NCBI RefSeq assembly: GCF_052857255.1
Contig: NC_135498.1
Location: forward strand, 85,026,639 to 85,090,638
Origin: Amblyomma americanum
Taxonomy: Eukaryota > Arthropoda > Arachnida > Ixodida > Ixodidae
Direction of reading: 5' to 3'
DNA: 64,000 nucleotides
How positions within the stretch are numbered: position 1 is the stretch's first letter; every line of letters begins with the position of its first letter. Both the position numbers and the translations under genes were made by a program. Below the pieces are notes generated by a model, which was not told the DNA's origin, searched no databases, and saw only the letters and a list, made by a program, of their open reading frames with translations. Shown one piece after another: positions 49,207-59,814 of the stretch.

Positions 49207-49386
49207 GGTCTCCTCTCATTGGCCGATCTTCGCCACGTCCGGCGTGACGAAAAACTTCCGGAGGCTGCTCCGCGTTTTTCGTCTACGTCACGGGGCGTGG
49301 CCACGGCGCCGAAAGGAACCGTTTCGCCGGCCGGCACAAGAACCGGGGCGAGTAGGTCCACTTCGCGGAACCGCTTGTAAACAAAC

Positions 49387-50210
49387 ATGGCGGCGCCCAT
49401 GACCCCGTATCTTTTCGCGGCTCTTTGCGGCCGCACTGCGCAGAGAAAACCTAAAAACAGGGAAGATGCCTTCGATCTGCCGGAGGAGGATTTCCGCCGC
49501 CATTTCAGGATGAGTAAGGCGCTGGTGCGTAGGCTGTGTGCTGATCTTGAGGGCGAAATCGGGACAAGGGGGCCGACCGGACTGCCGACAGAAGCGAAAG
49601 TTCTCTGTGCGCTTCGGTTTTTTGCAACCGGGAGCTTTCAGACTTCTGTCGGCAGTGAGGTGACCATCCAACTCTCGCAGTCCTCAATGAGCCGCTGCAT
49701 CAGCGCAGTAGCGCTAGCTATAACTCGCGTAGGCAAACGAAAAGGGTGGGTGACCTTTCCATCCGCGCCAGCAGAAAAGCAGCAGGCAGTGGCAGAATTT
49801 TTGCACCGCGGCCGAATTCCTGGTGTCGTTGGCTGCATCGATGGAACCCTCGTTGCCATCAGTCAGCCCAAAGGCCTCAGCCCTGGTGAAACGCAGGCAT
49901 TCATGACGAGAAAGGGCTACTACGCCCTAAACACGATGTTGGTAAGTACTACAAGTCTGTCCACTTGTTAAAACAAAACCATAATTCGCGAATTTCAGCC
50001 GCCGGCGTGGATTGCGTGCATTTGCATGCTTAAATTTGAATGCACTCAAAATCAGAGTGAGGAAACGTCATTTACATTGTCGTGTAACATGTTAACTAAC
50101 GATACTTACGAGAAACAAATTCTGCCGAGGTTTCCGCATTATTTTCTTAATATATTGCATTCTGCGTCGCAGTAATGTTATTGCGGCCTTACATGGAAAA
50201 CAGTTAAAAT

Positions 50211-50288
<78 letters not shown>

Positions 50289-51236
50289 TGATGCTCGGCA
50301 AAGCAACGTATAAAATGCATCATTTGTTATTAGAATAATGTCACCTTCACTTTCTTTGCAAAAACTTAACATGAATAGTTATTAAAATAATGCTCATATC
50401 ATGTTCCAACAGTGTGCTGCTTTTATGGAAATTTCAGAGTGCATTAGAGCCATGGCTTTTTTTTCTACCGATTAGTTTGTCCTCATCATGTGTCAATCTT
50501 TATACTACCTTTGTATATTTGCAGGTCTCCGATTCAAAACTGAGAATCCTGGCTATTGATCCACGGCGACCAGGATCCACTCATGATGCTTTTTGCTGGA
50601 AGCATTCATTCCTGCGGCGGAGAATTGCCGAACAAGGGCTACTGCGTCCTGGGGAGTTTCTGCTTGGTGAGCTGTCTTATCCGAAGCAGGCAAATGCAGA
50701 GACTGAGAACGGTTTTATTTTTATTTTTACACAGGTGACAGTGGCTACCCGCTTGAGCCCTGGCTGATGACCCCTGTGCCTGGCCATCCAAGCCTCCAGA
50801 CACCAGAGGGGGCTTACAATCATGCTCACTCTTCAATGAGGACAGCTGTGGAGCGCTGCATTGGGGTGCTGAAAAGCAGATTTCGGTGCCTTCAACGGTA
50901 TCGAACTCTGCATTACAGCCCCAAGCGTTCAGCTACCATTATTGCAGCATGTGCAGCGCTCCACAACCTGTGCCTTGTAGAAGGTGATCCTTTGATGGCT
51001 CATGTAGCAGTGATGACAACAGCGACAGCGAGGATAGTGAGCAGGAGCATGACACTGCTGCACAAAATGTACCACCACCTTCCACTCGCTCCACACTAAC
51101 AAAAGCTAAGGCAGTGCGGTGCCGCATTGTACATTTATTCTCTCTACCACGCCTTCAGCACACTGCTTATTTGAGAAGAGTGCGTCAGCGTGTGATAAGG
51201 CAGCTCGCCAGGCAGAGACGACACACCTCACAGTGA
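49387..51236 (+). pseudogene. PIF/Harbinger DDE transposase, three exons, one late frameshift
   Basis: Exon 1 is 49387-49941 (ATG in AAACATGG), exon 2 50525-50666 and exon 3 from 50735, all with GT-AG introns and consistent phases. The N-terminal helical region includes FRRHFRMSKALVRRLCADL. The catalytic core has GCIDGTLVAI (first Asp), GYYALNTM, RRPGSTHDAFCW, GDSGYPLEPWL (second Asp, built across intron 2) and VERCIGVLKSRFRCL (Glu). CAALHNLCLVEGDP follows. At 50991-50993 the frame is off by one: the frame in use stops at 51099, while the neighbouring frame gives an acidic and then Arg-rich tail ending at 51236. Exon lengths total 1199 nt, one short of 400 codons, so a single lost T explains it. 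It would cut and paste the transposon in the nucleus. Confidence 0.88.
50213..50286. repeat. (AT)n microsatellite in transposase intron 1
   Basis: An uninterrupted 74-bp AT tract inside intron 49942-50524. It is self-complementary and able to form cruciforms. Confidence 0.95.
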
Positions 51237-51239
51237 TGC

Positions 51240-51840
51240 ATTCACTAATCATCATCATCAGCCTGACTACATCCACTGCAGGGCAAAGGCCTTTCCCATG
51301 TCTCTCCAATTAACCCTGTCCTTTTCTAGCTGCATCCGCCCTTTACCTGCAAAGTTCTTAATCTCATCCGCCTACCTAACCTGCTGCCACCCCCTGCTAC
51401 GCTTCCCTTCTCTAGGAATTCACTCCGTTACCCTTAGGGACCAGCGGTTGTCTTGCCTTCGCATCACATGCTCTGTCCAAGCCCATTTCTTCCTCTTGAT
51501 TTCGACTAGGATGTCATTAACTCGCGTTTGTTCCCTCACCCACTCTGCGCGCTTCCGGTCTCTTAACGTTACACCTATCATTTTCCTTTCCATGGCTCGT
51601 TGTGCTGTCCTTAACTCAAGCTGAACCCTTTTCGTTAGCCTCCATGTTTCTACCCCGTAGGTAAGCACCGGCAAGACACAGCTGTTGTACACTTTTCTCT
51701 TGAGGGATATTGGTAACCTGCGATTCATGATCTGAGAGAACCTGCCATATGCGCTCCACCCCATTCTTATCCTTCTAGTTATTTCCCTCATGATCCAGAT
51801 CAGCTCTCACTACCTGCCCTAAGTTGACGTATTCCTTGTG
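51240..51840 (-). mobile_element. RTE-type LINE 3' fragment inside Harbinger
   Basis: The minus strand encodes the RTE RT C-terminus from 51791: YNSCVLPVLTYGVETWRLTK, TAQRAMERKMIGVTLRDRKR and WAWTEHVMRRQDNRW, all typical of RTE/BovB-like elements. The element's 3' end is a TGATGATGAT tail (atcatcatcatcag on the plus strand, at about 51247-51262), starting only about ten bases after the transposase tail's TGA. It is 5'-truncated near 51840. Confidence 0.88.
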
Positions 51841-52064
51841 TGCACTACGGTGACTCAGATCTGTACTCGCACGCAAAAGTACTGATTTTTGTAAGGCTTA
51901 TGCAATGTGTTCGCAGCTGGTAAGGAAACAGTAAAAAAAGGCAGGCAGATCAATTTTGATATCCTATGATATGTCATGATAAACAATGTCAGGTGGCTTT
52001 CCAATACACTATAGCATATATGGTTTGGCTCAGATTGGTGGGTTGTACTTCCCCAAACAATTCA
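51841..52064. other. Harbinger interior, no feature
   Basis: Short unassigned spacer. Confidence 0.4.
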
Positions 52065-52246
52065 GTTTTTGAGAGATGTCATACTGAAGGGCTCCACTAA
52101 ATCTTTTTATTATGCACTGACATCTCGTGCAATGTGTGGGCCTGAAACATCTGCTTCCATCGAAATGCGATCTTTGTGGGCACGTTTGAACACACGCCTT
52201 CCACATTAGCTGACGAGCACTATAACCACTGAGCCTCCGCAGTGGT
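52065..52246 (-). mobile_element. tRNA-derived SINE, old copy, inside Harbinger
   Basis: The minus strand reads AGGCTCAGTGGTTATAGTGC (A-box region), a degenerate B box GTGTTCAAACG, then 'gatgtcagtgcat' and 'gagcccttcagtatgacatc', matching the 33781 SINE with many substitutions. Confidence 0.65.
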
Positions 52247-53107
52247 GATAATTTTTATGGCATGCATATAATTGAATACCATATTTGTGAGGTGCCGTTG
52301 TCTTGCCGTTAGCTCGTTTATTTATTTTCATCCCCTCTTTTTCTTTAAGAAGCAGTCAAGGTGACATCAGCTTTTTCCAATAATGTCCTGCTTATGCGTA
52401 TGTTGTCGTTGTTTGAGAGCATCGGTAATGTTCTGTTCAGTAACAATTTATATCAAAATTATATTGCAATTCATATTGTTGTTGTTTTGTTCATTTTTAA
52501 TTTGTTTAGCTCTTTGAGTGCTTATTACTGTTGTATTTTTCCATTTTTAATTTGTATCCTTGAGTGTAGAACACAATTTAATCTGTACAGCGCTGTTTCT
52601 CCTGTGCACAGGTTATATGGGGCCCTGAACTTAGTCAGGTGCAAGAAAGAACCTTTTGTTCGGGGTCCTATAATTCTGTACGAGGAAACTGAGCATAAAC
52701 TTAACAACTCCAACCTCAACATTCAGCATTATGACTGTTGTTTCTGGTCCTGTTTTCCTTTTGCATAGGAGTTATACCATTGTAGCAATAGCTGCTGTTA
52801 GAAGACCTAACACAGCTGCCCTGTTTGGTATGAATAATTGACACTGAAAATAAAATCTGCTTGTGGCTATTTATGATGCACTGAGCGTCTTCATCACTGG
52901 ACATCTTGGCAGAAATGAATAACACTGCTACAAAATGTGCTCGACTGAATTATTGAGACAGAGAGCATTCTTGGTAACCAAATTATATATCACATGGTGC
53001 TTCTTGATGACTTTGATACTTATACAAAAAATCACATCAGAACTTGTCTCTATGCAATGGCTACAGCAAGAAGCTGCGCCCAAATGTATGCACTACTGCC
53101 ATAACCT
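52247..53107. other. Harbinger interior, no gene
   Basis: AT-rich spacer between the two convergent genes. A 135-codon frame at 52361-52768 is hydrophobic and motif-free. Confidence 0.4.
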
Positions 53108-53650
53108 CACAGAGTATTTTGCTGAGATAGGATAACATTGTGAAAGAAAATGATATAGTGAGCTAAAATAACAAATTGCAGTTATTATTGGTTGCACACT
53201 GCCCAGAGACTATCACAGCTGACAGGATAAACAATGCCGTAACATCACAGAGTATTTGGCTGAGATAGGATAACACTGTGAAAGAAAATGATATAGTGAG
53301 CTAACATAAATTGCAGTTATTATTGGTTGCTCACTGCCCAGAGACTATCACAGCTGACAGGATAAACAATGCCATAACATCACAAAGTATTTGGCTGAGG
53401 TAGGATAACCGTGTGAAAGAAAATGATATAGTGAGCTAAAATAACAAATTGCACTTATTATTGGTTGCACACTGCCCAGAGACTATCACAGCTGACAGGA
53501 TTAACAATGCCATAACATCCCAAAGCATTTGGCTGAGATAGGATAACCCTGTGAAAGAAAATGACATAGTGAGCTAAAATAACAAATTGCAGTTATCATT
53601 GGTTTCACACTGCCCAGAGACTATCGCAGCTGACAGGATTAACAATGTAA
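53108..53650. repeat. Minisatellite, about 138 bp x 4
   Basis: Copies start at 53108, 53246, 53381 and 53519 (periods 138, 135 and 138). Each contains 'gctgagataggataac', 'gaaagaaaatgatatagtga', 'ttgcacttattattggttgc' or close variants, and 'gactatcacagctgacagga'. The last copy is slightly shorter. Confidence 0.95.
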
Positions 53651-53689
53651 AATAACGGTAGTAACAAGAAATGTACACAAAGTAATCGT

Positions 53690-53895
53690 GGCTGTTTTGG
53701 GTAATATAACTTAAAGTGATGCGAACAGAAATGAATGAAAAGCAAATATTCTTGCCTACACACAAAATGAAACAATTGTCTGGAGTAGCTGGTTTGGATA
53801 ATATAGCAAAATAAAAAGATGTAAACCGAAATGAATAAAATTGAAAGACCGTTGTCTACACACAAAACTTCAGTTGTCTGGAATAGCATAATATG
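53690..53895. repeat. Diverged direct duplication, about 100 bp x 2
   Basis: Two successive units share 'ataatata', 'cgaaatgaat.aaa', 'tctacacacaaaa' and 'ttgtctggaatagc'. It adjoins the minisatellite but is a different unit. Confidence 0.75.
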
Positions 53896-53976
53896 TAGGA
53901 TGGCAATAGTAACATTTAAAAAGAACCTTTAGAACTCAAATTGACAGAAGTGGAATAAAATACAAAAACCATGACG

Positions 53977-55856
53977 CTATTTAGCTGGAGGTTCCCCACT
54001 GATAGGGGTGACGGTGGACAGCCACTGAACTTGCTGCAGAATGAACTGCCCTGTAATTGCCAGCCGCTCCACAGCAGCAACAATACGAGCCTGGTTTGCA
54101 GATTCGTTGGCCAGTCCGTTCTCTTGAATGGCTGCCATCCGCTCCAGTGCTGTGGCCTGGCGTGCTTGCGAGTCAGCCAGTGCCTCTGTAGCAGCAGCCA
54201 GGCGATTCAGGGTAGCTGATTGGCCCAGCATCATCTCTGCCTCTCGCTGGAAGCTTGTCGCAACAGCACCCACCTCGTCTAAGCTGCTGCAGTTCCTGTT
54301 TCCAGAATAGCACTGACTGTTATATTACTCTTCCTTGCTAACAACCATGCAACAAATGGATTATGTACATACAGATTTGATTTCAGCTGCCAAGTCTAAT
54401 GACTTTTGGTAGCCAGCAACAATTTCTGGCAGGAAATCTTTAGCAGCTGGCCTGCGTGATGGTGTGCACCGCTCCTGCTGCTGGCTTGTCCCTGAGGATA
54501 CCCACAGAAAAGACATTGTTGCAGCGCTTCACCTATACAGTATAGAACTGAACATAAGATAACAGTATATACAATGACATGCAGTAGGGAAGATTGATAT
54601 CACTGGTGACGAATCGTGTGCATTGCTGAACTTACGTGACAAGCCACTCGTTCCGGGTCGATCTCCAACAGAAACACGTGATGGAAATCGTCGCAGACGT
54701 GGAGTGGCTGGGTCAGCAGGAGCTGTGACGGGCTGCACAGCAGTTGTTGGAGTGAGCTGGAGGCTTGAAGCATGCCCATCCAGGGATTGTGCAGAAGGCG
54801 GCAGGCTGCTATCCTGAGTGTACAAGGCCACCACAATGAGCAGTGGTACTTTGACTCCACTGTCTGCTTAAATAACCTCAATAATTAATATATAATTGTA
54901 GCAAAGTGTAAAATGAATGAAAACCAAAGAGGCTACGATTAAGAACAAAATAAACTTTCTTAACACATCACTCAACACAACATTTTTAAAATGATTGCAG
55001 TTCAATTTTTGCGAACTCAAACTAACTGGATCAATTAGACATTGTGTAATCACCCTGCAACGTAGGTCTGCATAAATAATCTCCCAAAAATGCTTGTGCG
55101 GTGTTGTATATATACAGTGTTCAATGATAATCCATTGGGAATTTCGCACCTGACTAATGTTTATTACTACTCCAAACAAAGGTGCATTCACAGTAAACAG
55201 AAGATTACTACTAACGGATTTTTTTTTTGCAGATGCCGTAAAGGGGACCGAGAAAAGTAACGCTGAAAGCATACCATCAGTTCACCCAAAAGATAAAACG
55301 TAGTCACTGGTCTAAGGATCGCGATTACTTGCAACCACCTCCATTTACTTTTGAAATAGCTTCTCTAATTACGCCCTCTGTTAGGAAATATGCAGTTCAT
55401 GTCGAACATATCTCTTCGAAAAATCCTTAACACACGCCCACTGCACTTGAGCGCCCGACAAGGGCGAGGATGCGGCCCCGCAGCCCGCACAGACGGCCGC
55501 CGCCGGTACCCCTAGGAGTAAACGAGCCGCTTGTTACGCGAAAGCAAAAGTGCACTGGATCATTGCACTCACCTGTGTTCAGCGGCCGCGACGGCTGCGT
55601 CGTGGCGGGAGTTATATACTTCTTTTTTCCAGTACTGCCGCCACTGGTCCACTGTTTTCTTTGCTGGCCCCTCTGCATTTAAAATATCTGCAAGCTCCCG
55701 CCACAACAGCGCTTTGCTTGCTTTTGTGATTTCTGGCGTTAAAACGGATGACCCTTTCACGAGCCACGGGTGTTCCTCCATAAACTCTACAAGCAGAGTA
55801 CGCTGTCGCGGCGAAACATGGGGGCCAAGAGGCCGGCGAGTCGCTGCTTCTGCCAT
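53977..55856 (-). CDS. Harbinger accessory Myb/SANT-like protein, four exons
   Basis: Exon 1 is 55856-55573, ATG giving MAEAATRRPLGPHVSPRQR. The Myb/SANT/MADF-like domain has tryptophans and basic residues in helices (LVEFMEEHPWLV, KALLWRELADILN, KTVDQWRQYWKKEVYNSR). Exon 2 (about 54859-54636) is Pro/Ser/Thr-rich, exon 3 is 54491-54373 (AAKDFLPEIVAGYQKSLDLA) and exon 4 ends at 53977 with a helical Ala/Gln-rich tail (TLNRLAAATEALADSQARQA) resembling a coiled coil. Exons 1 to 3 join in phase. The exon 3-4 junction works only with an alternative donor (exon 3 to about 54369) and an acceptor at 54279. Harbinger partners of this type bind DNA and help transposase enter the nucleus (family knowledge). 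Confidence 0.75.
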
Positions 55857-56247
55857 TGCGAGTCTTCTTGTCAGAAACGGACAAAAGGCAGACGAAACTT
55901 CAACGCGCGCGAAAAAGCATATGGTTTCACAGATGGCACCGCGCGCGCGCGTATGCGATACCATCTACCGACAGAAAAGGGAAACATGTACCAAAAGAAA
56001 CGTCGAAATAGCTCTTTACTGCACTCTCTTGCACGCACTGCGACTTCTTATTAAATAATATGTGTTACCAATTATTTGTGATATTTGAGTTCTTTTTAAA
56101 ACAACCTATTTTTTAGTGTACGGCCCCCGAAAAAGCCAGGCAGTCGTGGGACGGGCTCCTGCAAGGTCGGGCGCTCGTCGATTGGCCGTTGGCTTCCCCT
56201 TCTTTCTCCTCACGTACTTCGCTGTCGTCATTTTGACGTGACTCTGA
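55857..56247. other. Promoter side of the accessory gene and subterminal Harbinger DNA
   Basis: GC-rich, with a CG dinucleotide run (gcgcgcgcgc near 55931). An ATTGGCCG word near 56178 also occurs near the other end at about 49219, so it may be a subterminal repeat or a CCAAT-type promoter site. Confidence 0.4.
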
Positions 56248-56290
56248 AAAGGAACGGTTCGGAGACGGAACCGAAGTGGAATCTGGCCCC
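56248..56290 (-). repeat. Harbinger right terminal inverted repeat
   Basis: Read on the minus strand from 56290 it matches the left TIR, beginning GGGGCCAGATTCCACTTCGG. LINE coding resumes at 56291. Confidence 0.9.
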
Positions 56291-56705
56291 GCAACGCTTG
56301 CTCCAACTCGGGCTTCACAACACGCTTACCGAAATCGCCGAGGCACAGTGCACTTCACAACTAGAAAGATTAAAGGGCACGAGAGCAGGACGCCAGATCA
56401 TGGAAAGTGTCGGCATCCGTTATCATGCACAACAAGGCCAGAAAGTCGCTGTTCCGGACGAGATCAGAAAAACTATAAGAGTCGACCTGAATCCACGGAA
56501 TGTCCACCCAGAACACCACCGGGGAAGAAGACTGGCCAGGGCCAGAGCTCTCCTACTCAGCCACGGAGACGAAACGAGGGCAAGGTCCGTTGACGCCGCG
56601 GAATACGCAGAACGCTCGCGATTCGCGGTTGCGGTCGTCGATTCGAGTGGCGAAACGCGCATAATGGCAAGTGTAGCGTGCGAGCGCGCAGCAGAAGCAG
56701 AAATT
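56291..56705 (+). pseudogene. I-clade LINE continuation: thumb and RNase H start
   Basis: Resumes the LINE broken at 49162: QRLLQLGLHNTLTEIAEAQ, then SQLERLKGTRAGRQI. RNase H begins SVDAAEYAERSRFAVAVVDS with the first catalytic Asp, then CERAAEAEI with the Glu region. No stops occur in 140 codons. Similarity ends at about 56705, before the remaining RNase H Asp motifs, so the LINE is cut again here by deletion or another rearrangement. Confidence 0.88.
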
Positions 56706-57109
56706 AGGCGTGCAAAGAGACATGTCATCCTCAGATTTGCATTCACAAGATTGAGCTACTGTGCCAGATTAGAATTTGCCTTCCCCCTATAGAGTGAAAT
56801 TGCTCGGTGAAGTGCAAATTCAAATATTTGCCTGTCTGCCCATATTAGTTGCAGCCATAAGGCAGTAGAACGCAATAAACTCCATTACTTTTGCAAGTGG
56901 TGAACCTTTTTTGTGACACTGTCCATTGTGGACAAGTACCCAGTTTTATCAAGCCTTTTTAATGGCGGTGCAAAGGCCTCCTGTCTTGCACTTCGCTGTT
57001 AAGACAACAGCAGCATTACGCTTTCCCGTGACATTCTTGAGACTGTGAAATACTGTGGAGGTAAGGTGTATCAGCATCATCGGAGTATGTGCTCCTTACC
57101 CTCGAGCGA
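56706..57109. other. No recognised feature
   Basis: Short AT-leaning stretch with an AATAAA at about 56874 but no gene to attach it to. Confidence 0.4.
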
Positions 57110-57730
57110 GTGAAAACATACGACAGGTTGTTGAGATGGGCAAGTGGGAACCCAGCTGCTTGGAAACCTGCTACAAGAATGCGTCCTCAGCAGTGATGGC
57201 ATGACTTATCTAAAGCTTATGTCATGCACACGATTGCATACCCATCAAGTGTTTCCATCTTTACTGACCTTAACCAGGGACAAATACACCTCTTCACCAT
57301 CCTTCTCCAACAACGAGTGGTCCGACTCGTAGCTAAAAAGAGCCTTCCCTGATCTTTAGCTGTAGCCCCGACAAACATATTCGTCCACAAAGCGCAAGTC
57401 TGCATCAAGAAACTGCTAACGGTTCTGCTTAGACAATTCTGATGTAAAAGACAGGCCTTGACCGCATGCCTTAAAGACTCCTAAAACATCTTGTGCCAAC
57501 TTATCTGAGCCTTCTATGTCCAGAAAAATTAGTCATGAACATAACGAAATGCTACTATGCCAAGGTCTTCCAAACAGGGCTCTAATGCCTTATTGACTTT
57601 AGACAAAAAAATGTTGCTGAGCAAAGGTACGACCTGCGTGTAAATACCGCCCTGCCAACTGACAAATGCGGATTTGCAGTAAAAGGACAACAGTCCCAAG
57701 AAGCCAGCAAGCATGTTCATTGTTCACCTT
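57110..57730 (-). pseudogene. Penelope-like element RT fragment, inverted copy 1
   Basis: The minus strand from 57729 gives KSAFVSWQGGIYTQ, PLLSNIFLSKVNKALEPCLE, then VAFRYVHDY, the catalytic YVDD box with Asp to His. It continues with an interrupted GLSFTSELSKQNR and FLDADLRFVDEYVCRGYS, the PLE 'FLDL...W' region. Several stops and a frameshift. It is in opposite orientation to the copy starting at 57850, and both begin near the same RT position. Confidence 0.75.
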
Positions 57731-57849
57731 GATGCCGTTTGCACATACCTCAGAGGTCTATCATGTGATAATGAATAGTGCAGGCCCTCCATGTCGATGC
57801 TCACTGCAGAGCACCTGCCCAGGTTGCTGTCCACAAGAAACTAGAACTC
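57731..57849. other. Spacer between the inverted Penelope copies
   Basis: About 120 bp without a recognised motif separates the two head-to-head RT fragments. Confidence 0.5.
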
Positions 57850-59125
57850 CACAGAACTCCACTTTTGTGAGTTGGCAAGGCGGTATTTACATCAGAAATC
57901 AGGCATATGCAGAGGGTCCCAGGTTGCACTGTTCCTCCGCGACATTCTTCTGTCCAGAGTCGATACCGCATCAAAGCCCTGTTTGGAAGGCCTCAGCATA
58001 GTAGCATTTCATTATGTTGATAGCTACGTAATTTTTTTGCACAAGAAGGGCTCAGATAAGTTGGCACAAGACATTTTAGAAATCTTTAGGCATGTGGTCA
58101 AAGCCTATCTTTTAGGTCTTAATTTCACTAAGCATAACCGTTTGTAGCTTCTTGACTTAGACCTGCGCTTTGCGGACGACCACATATGTTGGCGCCAAAG
58201 CCCAAGATCAGGAAGCCTCTTAGCTACGAGTTGAACCACTCGAGGCTGGTGAAGGACAGGTTTGGCAATCACATGCATCACGACTGCTCTATGGAAGTCA
58301 TGCCATCACAGTGTTTAGAATGCATTCTCAGAGCAGGTTTCCAAGCCAATGGCACCTGGTTCCCACTTGGCCATCTTGCGCACCTGTCAGAGTGTGTTTT
58401 TACTCTCTCGAGGGAACGGAACACCGTTCACATGATGCTGAAGTAGCTGAGCAGCACAAAAAGACGGGCTCTATACCTTACCTCCACGCCATTTCGCACC
58501 ATCCCAAGAAAGTTGCACCAAAGTATGATGTTGCTGTTGTCTTGACCGCTAAAAGTAAGGTATGACCCCTTTGCTTCTTCGTTCAAACTAGGCTTGATAC
58601 AACTACGGGTAATCGTCCGCTATGCACAGTGGCAGATAAAAAATTTCACCACTTGCAAAAGTAAACCGGTTTTTTGCATTCCACAGCCTCGTAGCTGAAA
58701 CTACTATGGGCAGACAAGCAGATATCTGAATGTGCACCTGGCTGAGAGCACTTTCACTGTATAGAGAGGAAGGCGAATTTTCACCTGACACTGCATGTTC
58801 AATCTCGTGAATGCAATCGGAGAACGACCTTTCTCTTTGCACGCCTGATTTCTGCGGCACATCAGTGGTTTAGGGAAGTGATAAATCTGTCCTGATATAG
58901 TTGAGGCTTACTACATCAGTAAGGCTAAAAACAAGTGCCTGGCTATACCGTCGGTGAACCTTCACTGTAAGGAATTAGTTTTTTAGATGGTTTACTGGTA
59001 CGTCAGTGCCTTTCGGTTATTTTTTGCCCTCTCACTGCTTTGAGGTCTTGCGTGCTTGAATCTCATTGCAGGTCTTCTTTTGCCACTTTCCTTCAATAAA
59101 ATTTCAGTTGTTAGACCAGCCTCAT
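57850..59125 (+). pseudogene. Penelope-like element, copy 2: RT, linker and GIY-YIG relic
   Basis: Starts with the same RT segment as copy 1 (a frame-shifted FVSWQGGIY), then DILLSRVDTASKPCLEGL and VAFHYVDSYVIFL, the YVDD box with the last Asp as Ser. KAYLLGLNFTKHNRL, a stop and LDLDLRFADDHICW follow, then the linker IPYLHAISHHPKKVAPKYDV and a GIY-YIG relic near 58690-58735 (NYYGQTSRYLNVHL). AATAAA at about 59094 followed by TTTCAGTTGTTAG marks the probable 3' end, comparable with the end of the 17.8-kb Penelope copy. Confidence 0.78.
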
Positions 59126-59814
59126 CTTGTGCTCATCTCTTCTCCTGTATTGTGTTTTCCGGCTGGTTTTAAGATGTAATACTGAATGCCGAAAGAAAGC
59201 CATTTTGGAGTCAAGTGCACTTATAATGGCCACAGCTATAATGAATGTTAATTTATTACAAAAATAGTGCTTATTTCATTATTTTATGCATGAAGTATAT
59301 GACACTGCATCAAAATAAAAAAAGGACAGCCTCTAACCCTCATGGCCAAACTGCAGTTACAGCAAACAAAAGGACACCATAAACCTGCCCGACATGCAAA
59401 AGCTTGCACTAAAGGCCAATGCAGAATTAAGATCAGATTACTTCCCAAACTGCATGACACTGCCACGCAAAGTAAAGATTGTGACAGGCAATAAAGGAGC
59501 AACAAAAAAGCAAACTGTAGGTAGCAGCCAATCTCATGCAGACAAGCTACAAGGTCAGGCCAACATAGACGTGGAAGAAATTTGAAAAAAAAAAGCCACA
59601 ACAAGCACATATTAATTTTTAAGGTTTTCACAGCCCTTTAAATGGCAAATACTTTCCTGGAAAAACATAACAGAAGCGGCAATTTTTTTTTTGGAAATCA
59701 ATTTTTTTCATGTACTTCATTATTCTTGAAGCATGGGCGGACATAGAGTAGTCAGATTAGTGCATGCGTTCCTAAGCAATGCCATGCCAAAAACTGTACT
59801 TACAGAAAAAGCTT
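59126..59814. other. No confirmed gene
   Basis: Contains a 63-codon plus-strand frame (59394-59585) with plausible composition but no start context or homologue that I recognise. Confidence 0.4.

Larger units (their letters stand above)
49163..56290. mobile_element. PIF/Harbinger DNA transposon, 7.1 kb
   Basis: Terminal inverted repeats of about 42 bp at 49163-49206 and 56248-56290 begin GGGGCC[C/A]GAT[C/T]CCACT and continue with CGGTTCCGT. It carries the two genes expected of the superfamily, a DDE transposase (+) and a Myb/SANT-like protein (-), arranged convergently. It interrupts a LINE coding frame. The flanking triplets are GCT and GCA, which would be a 3-bp target duplication with one mismatch. 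An RTE LINE fragment, a SINE, a minisatellite and an AT microsatellite have accumulated inside. Confidence 0.93.

Noticed and set aside
49163..56290. Reading the 7.1-kb block as an intron of a LINE-derived host gene
   Set aside because: Terminal inverted repeats and the two Harbinger genes explain it fully, and the ends are not GT-AG.
59394..59585. 63-codon plus-strand gene
   Set aside because: No splice or start context and no homologue. It lies opposite the unresolved minus-strand gene.
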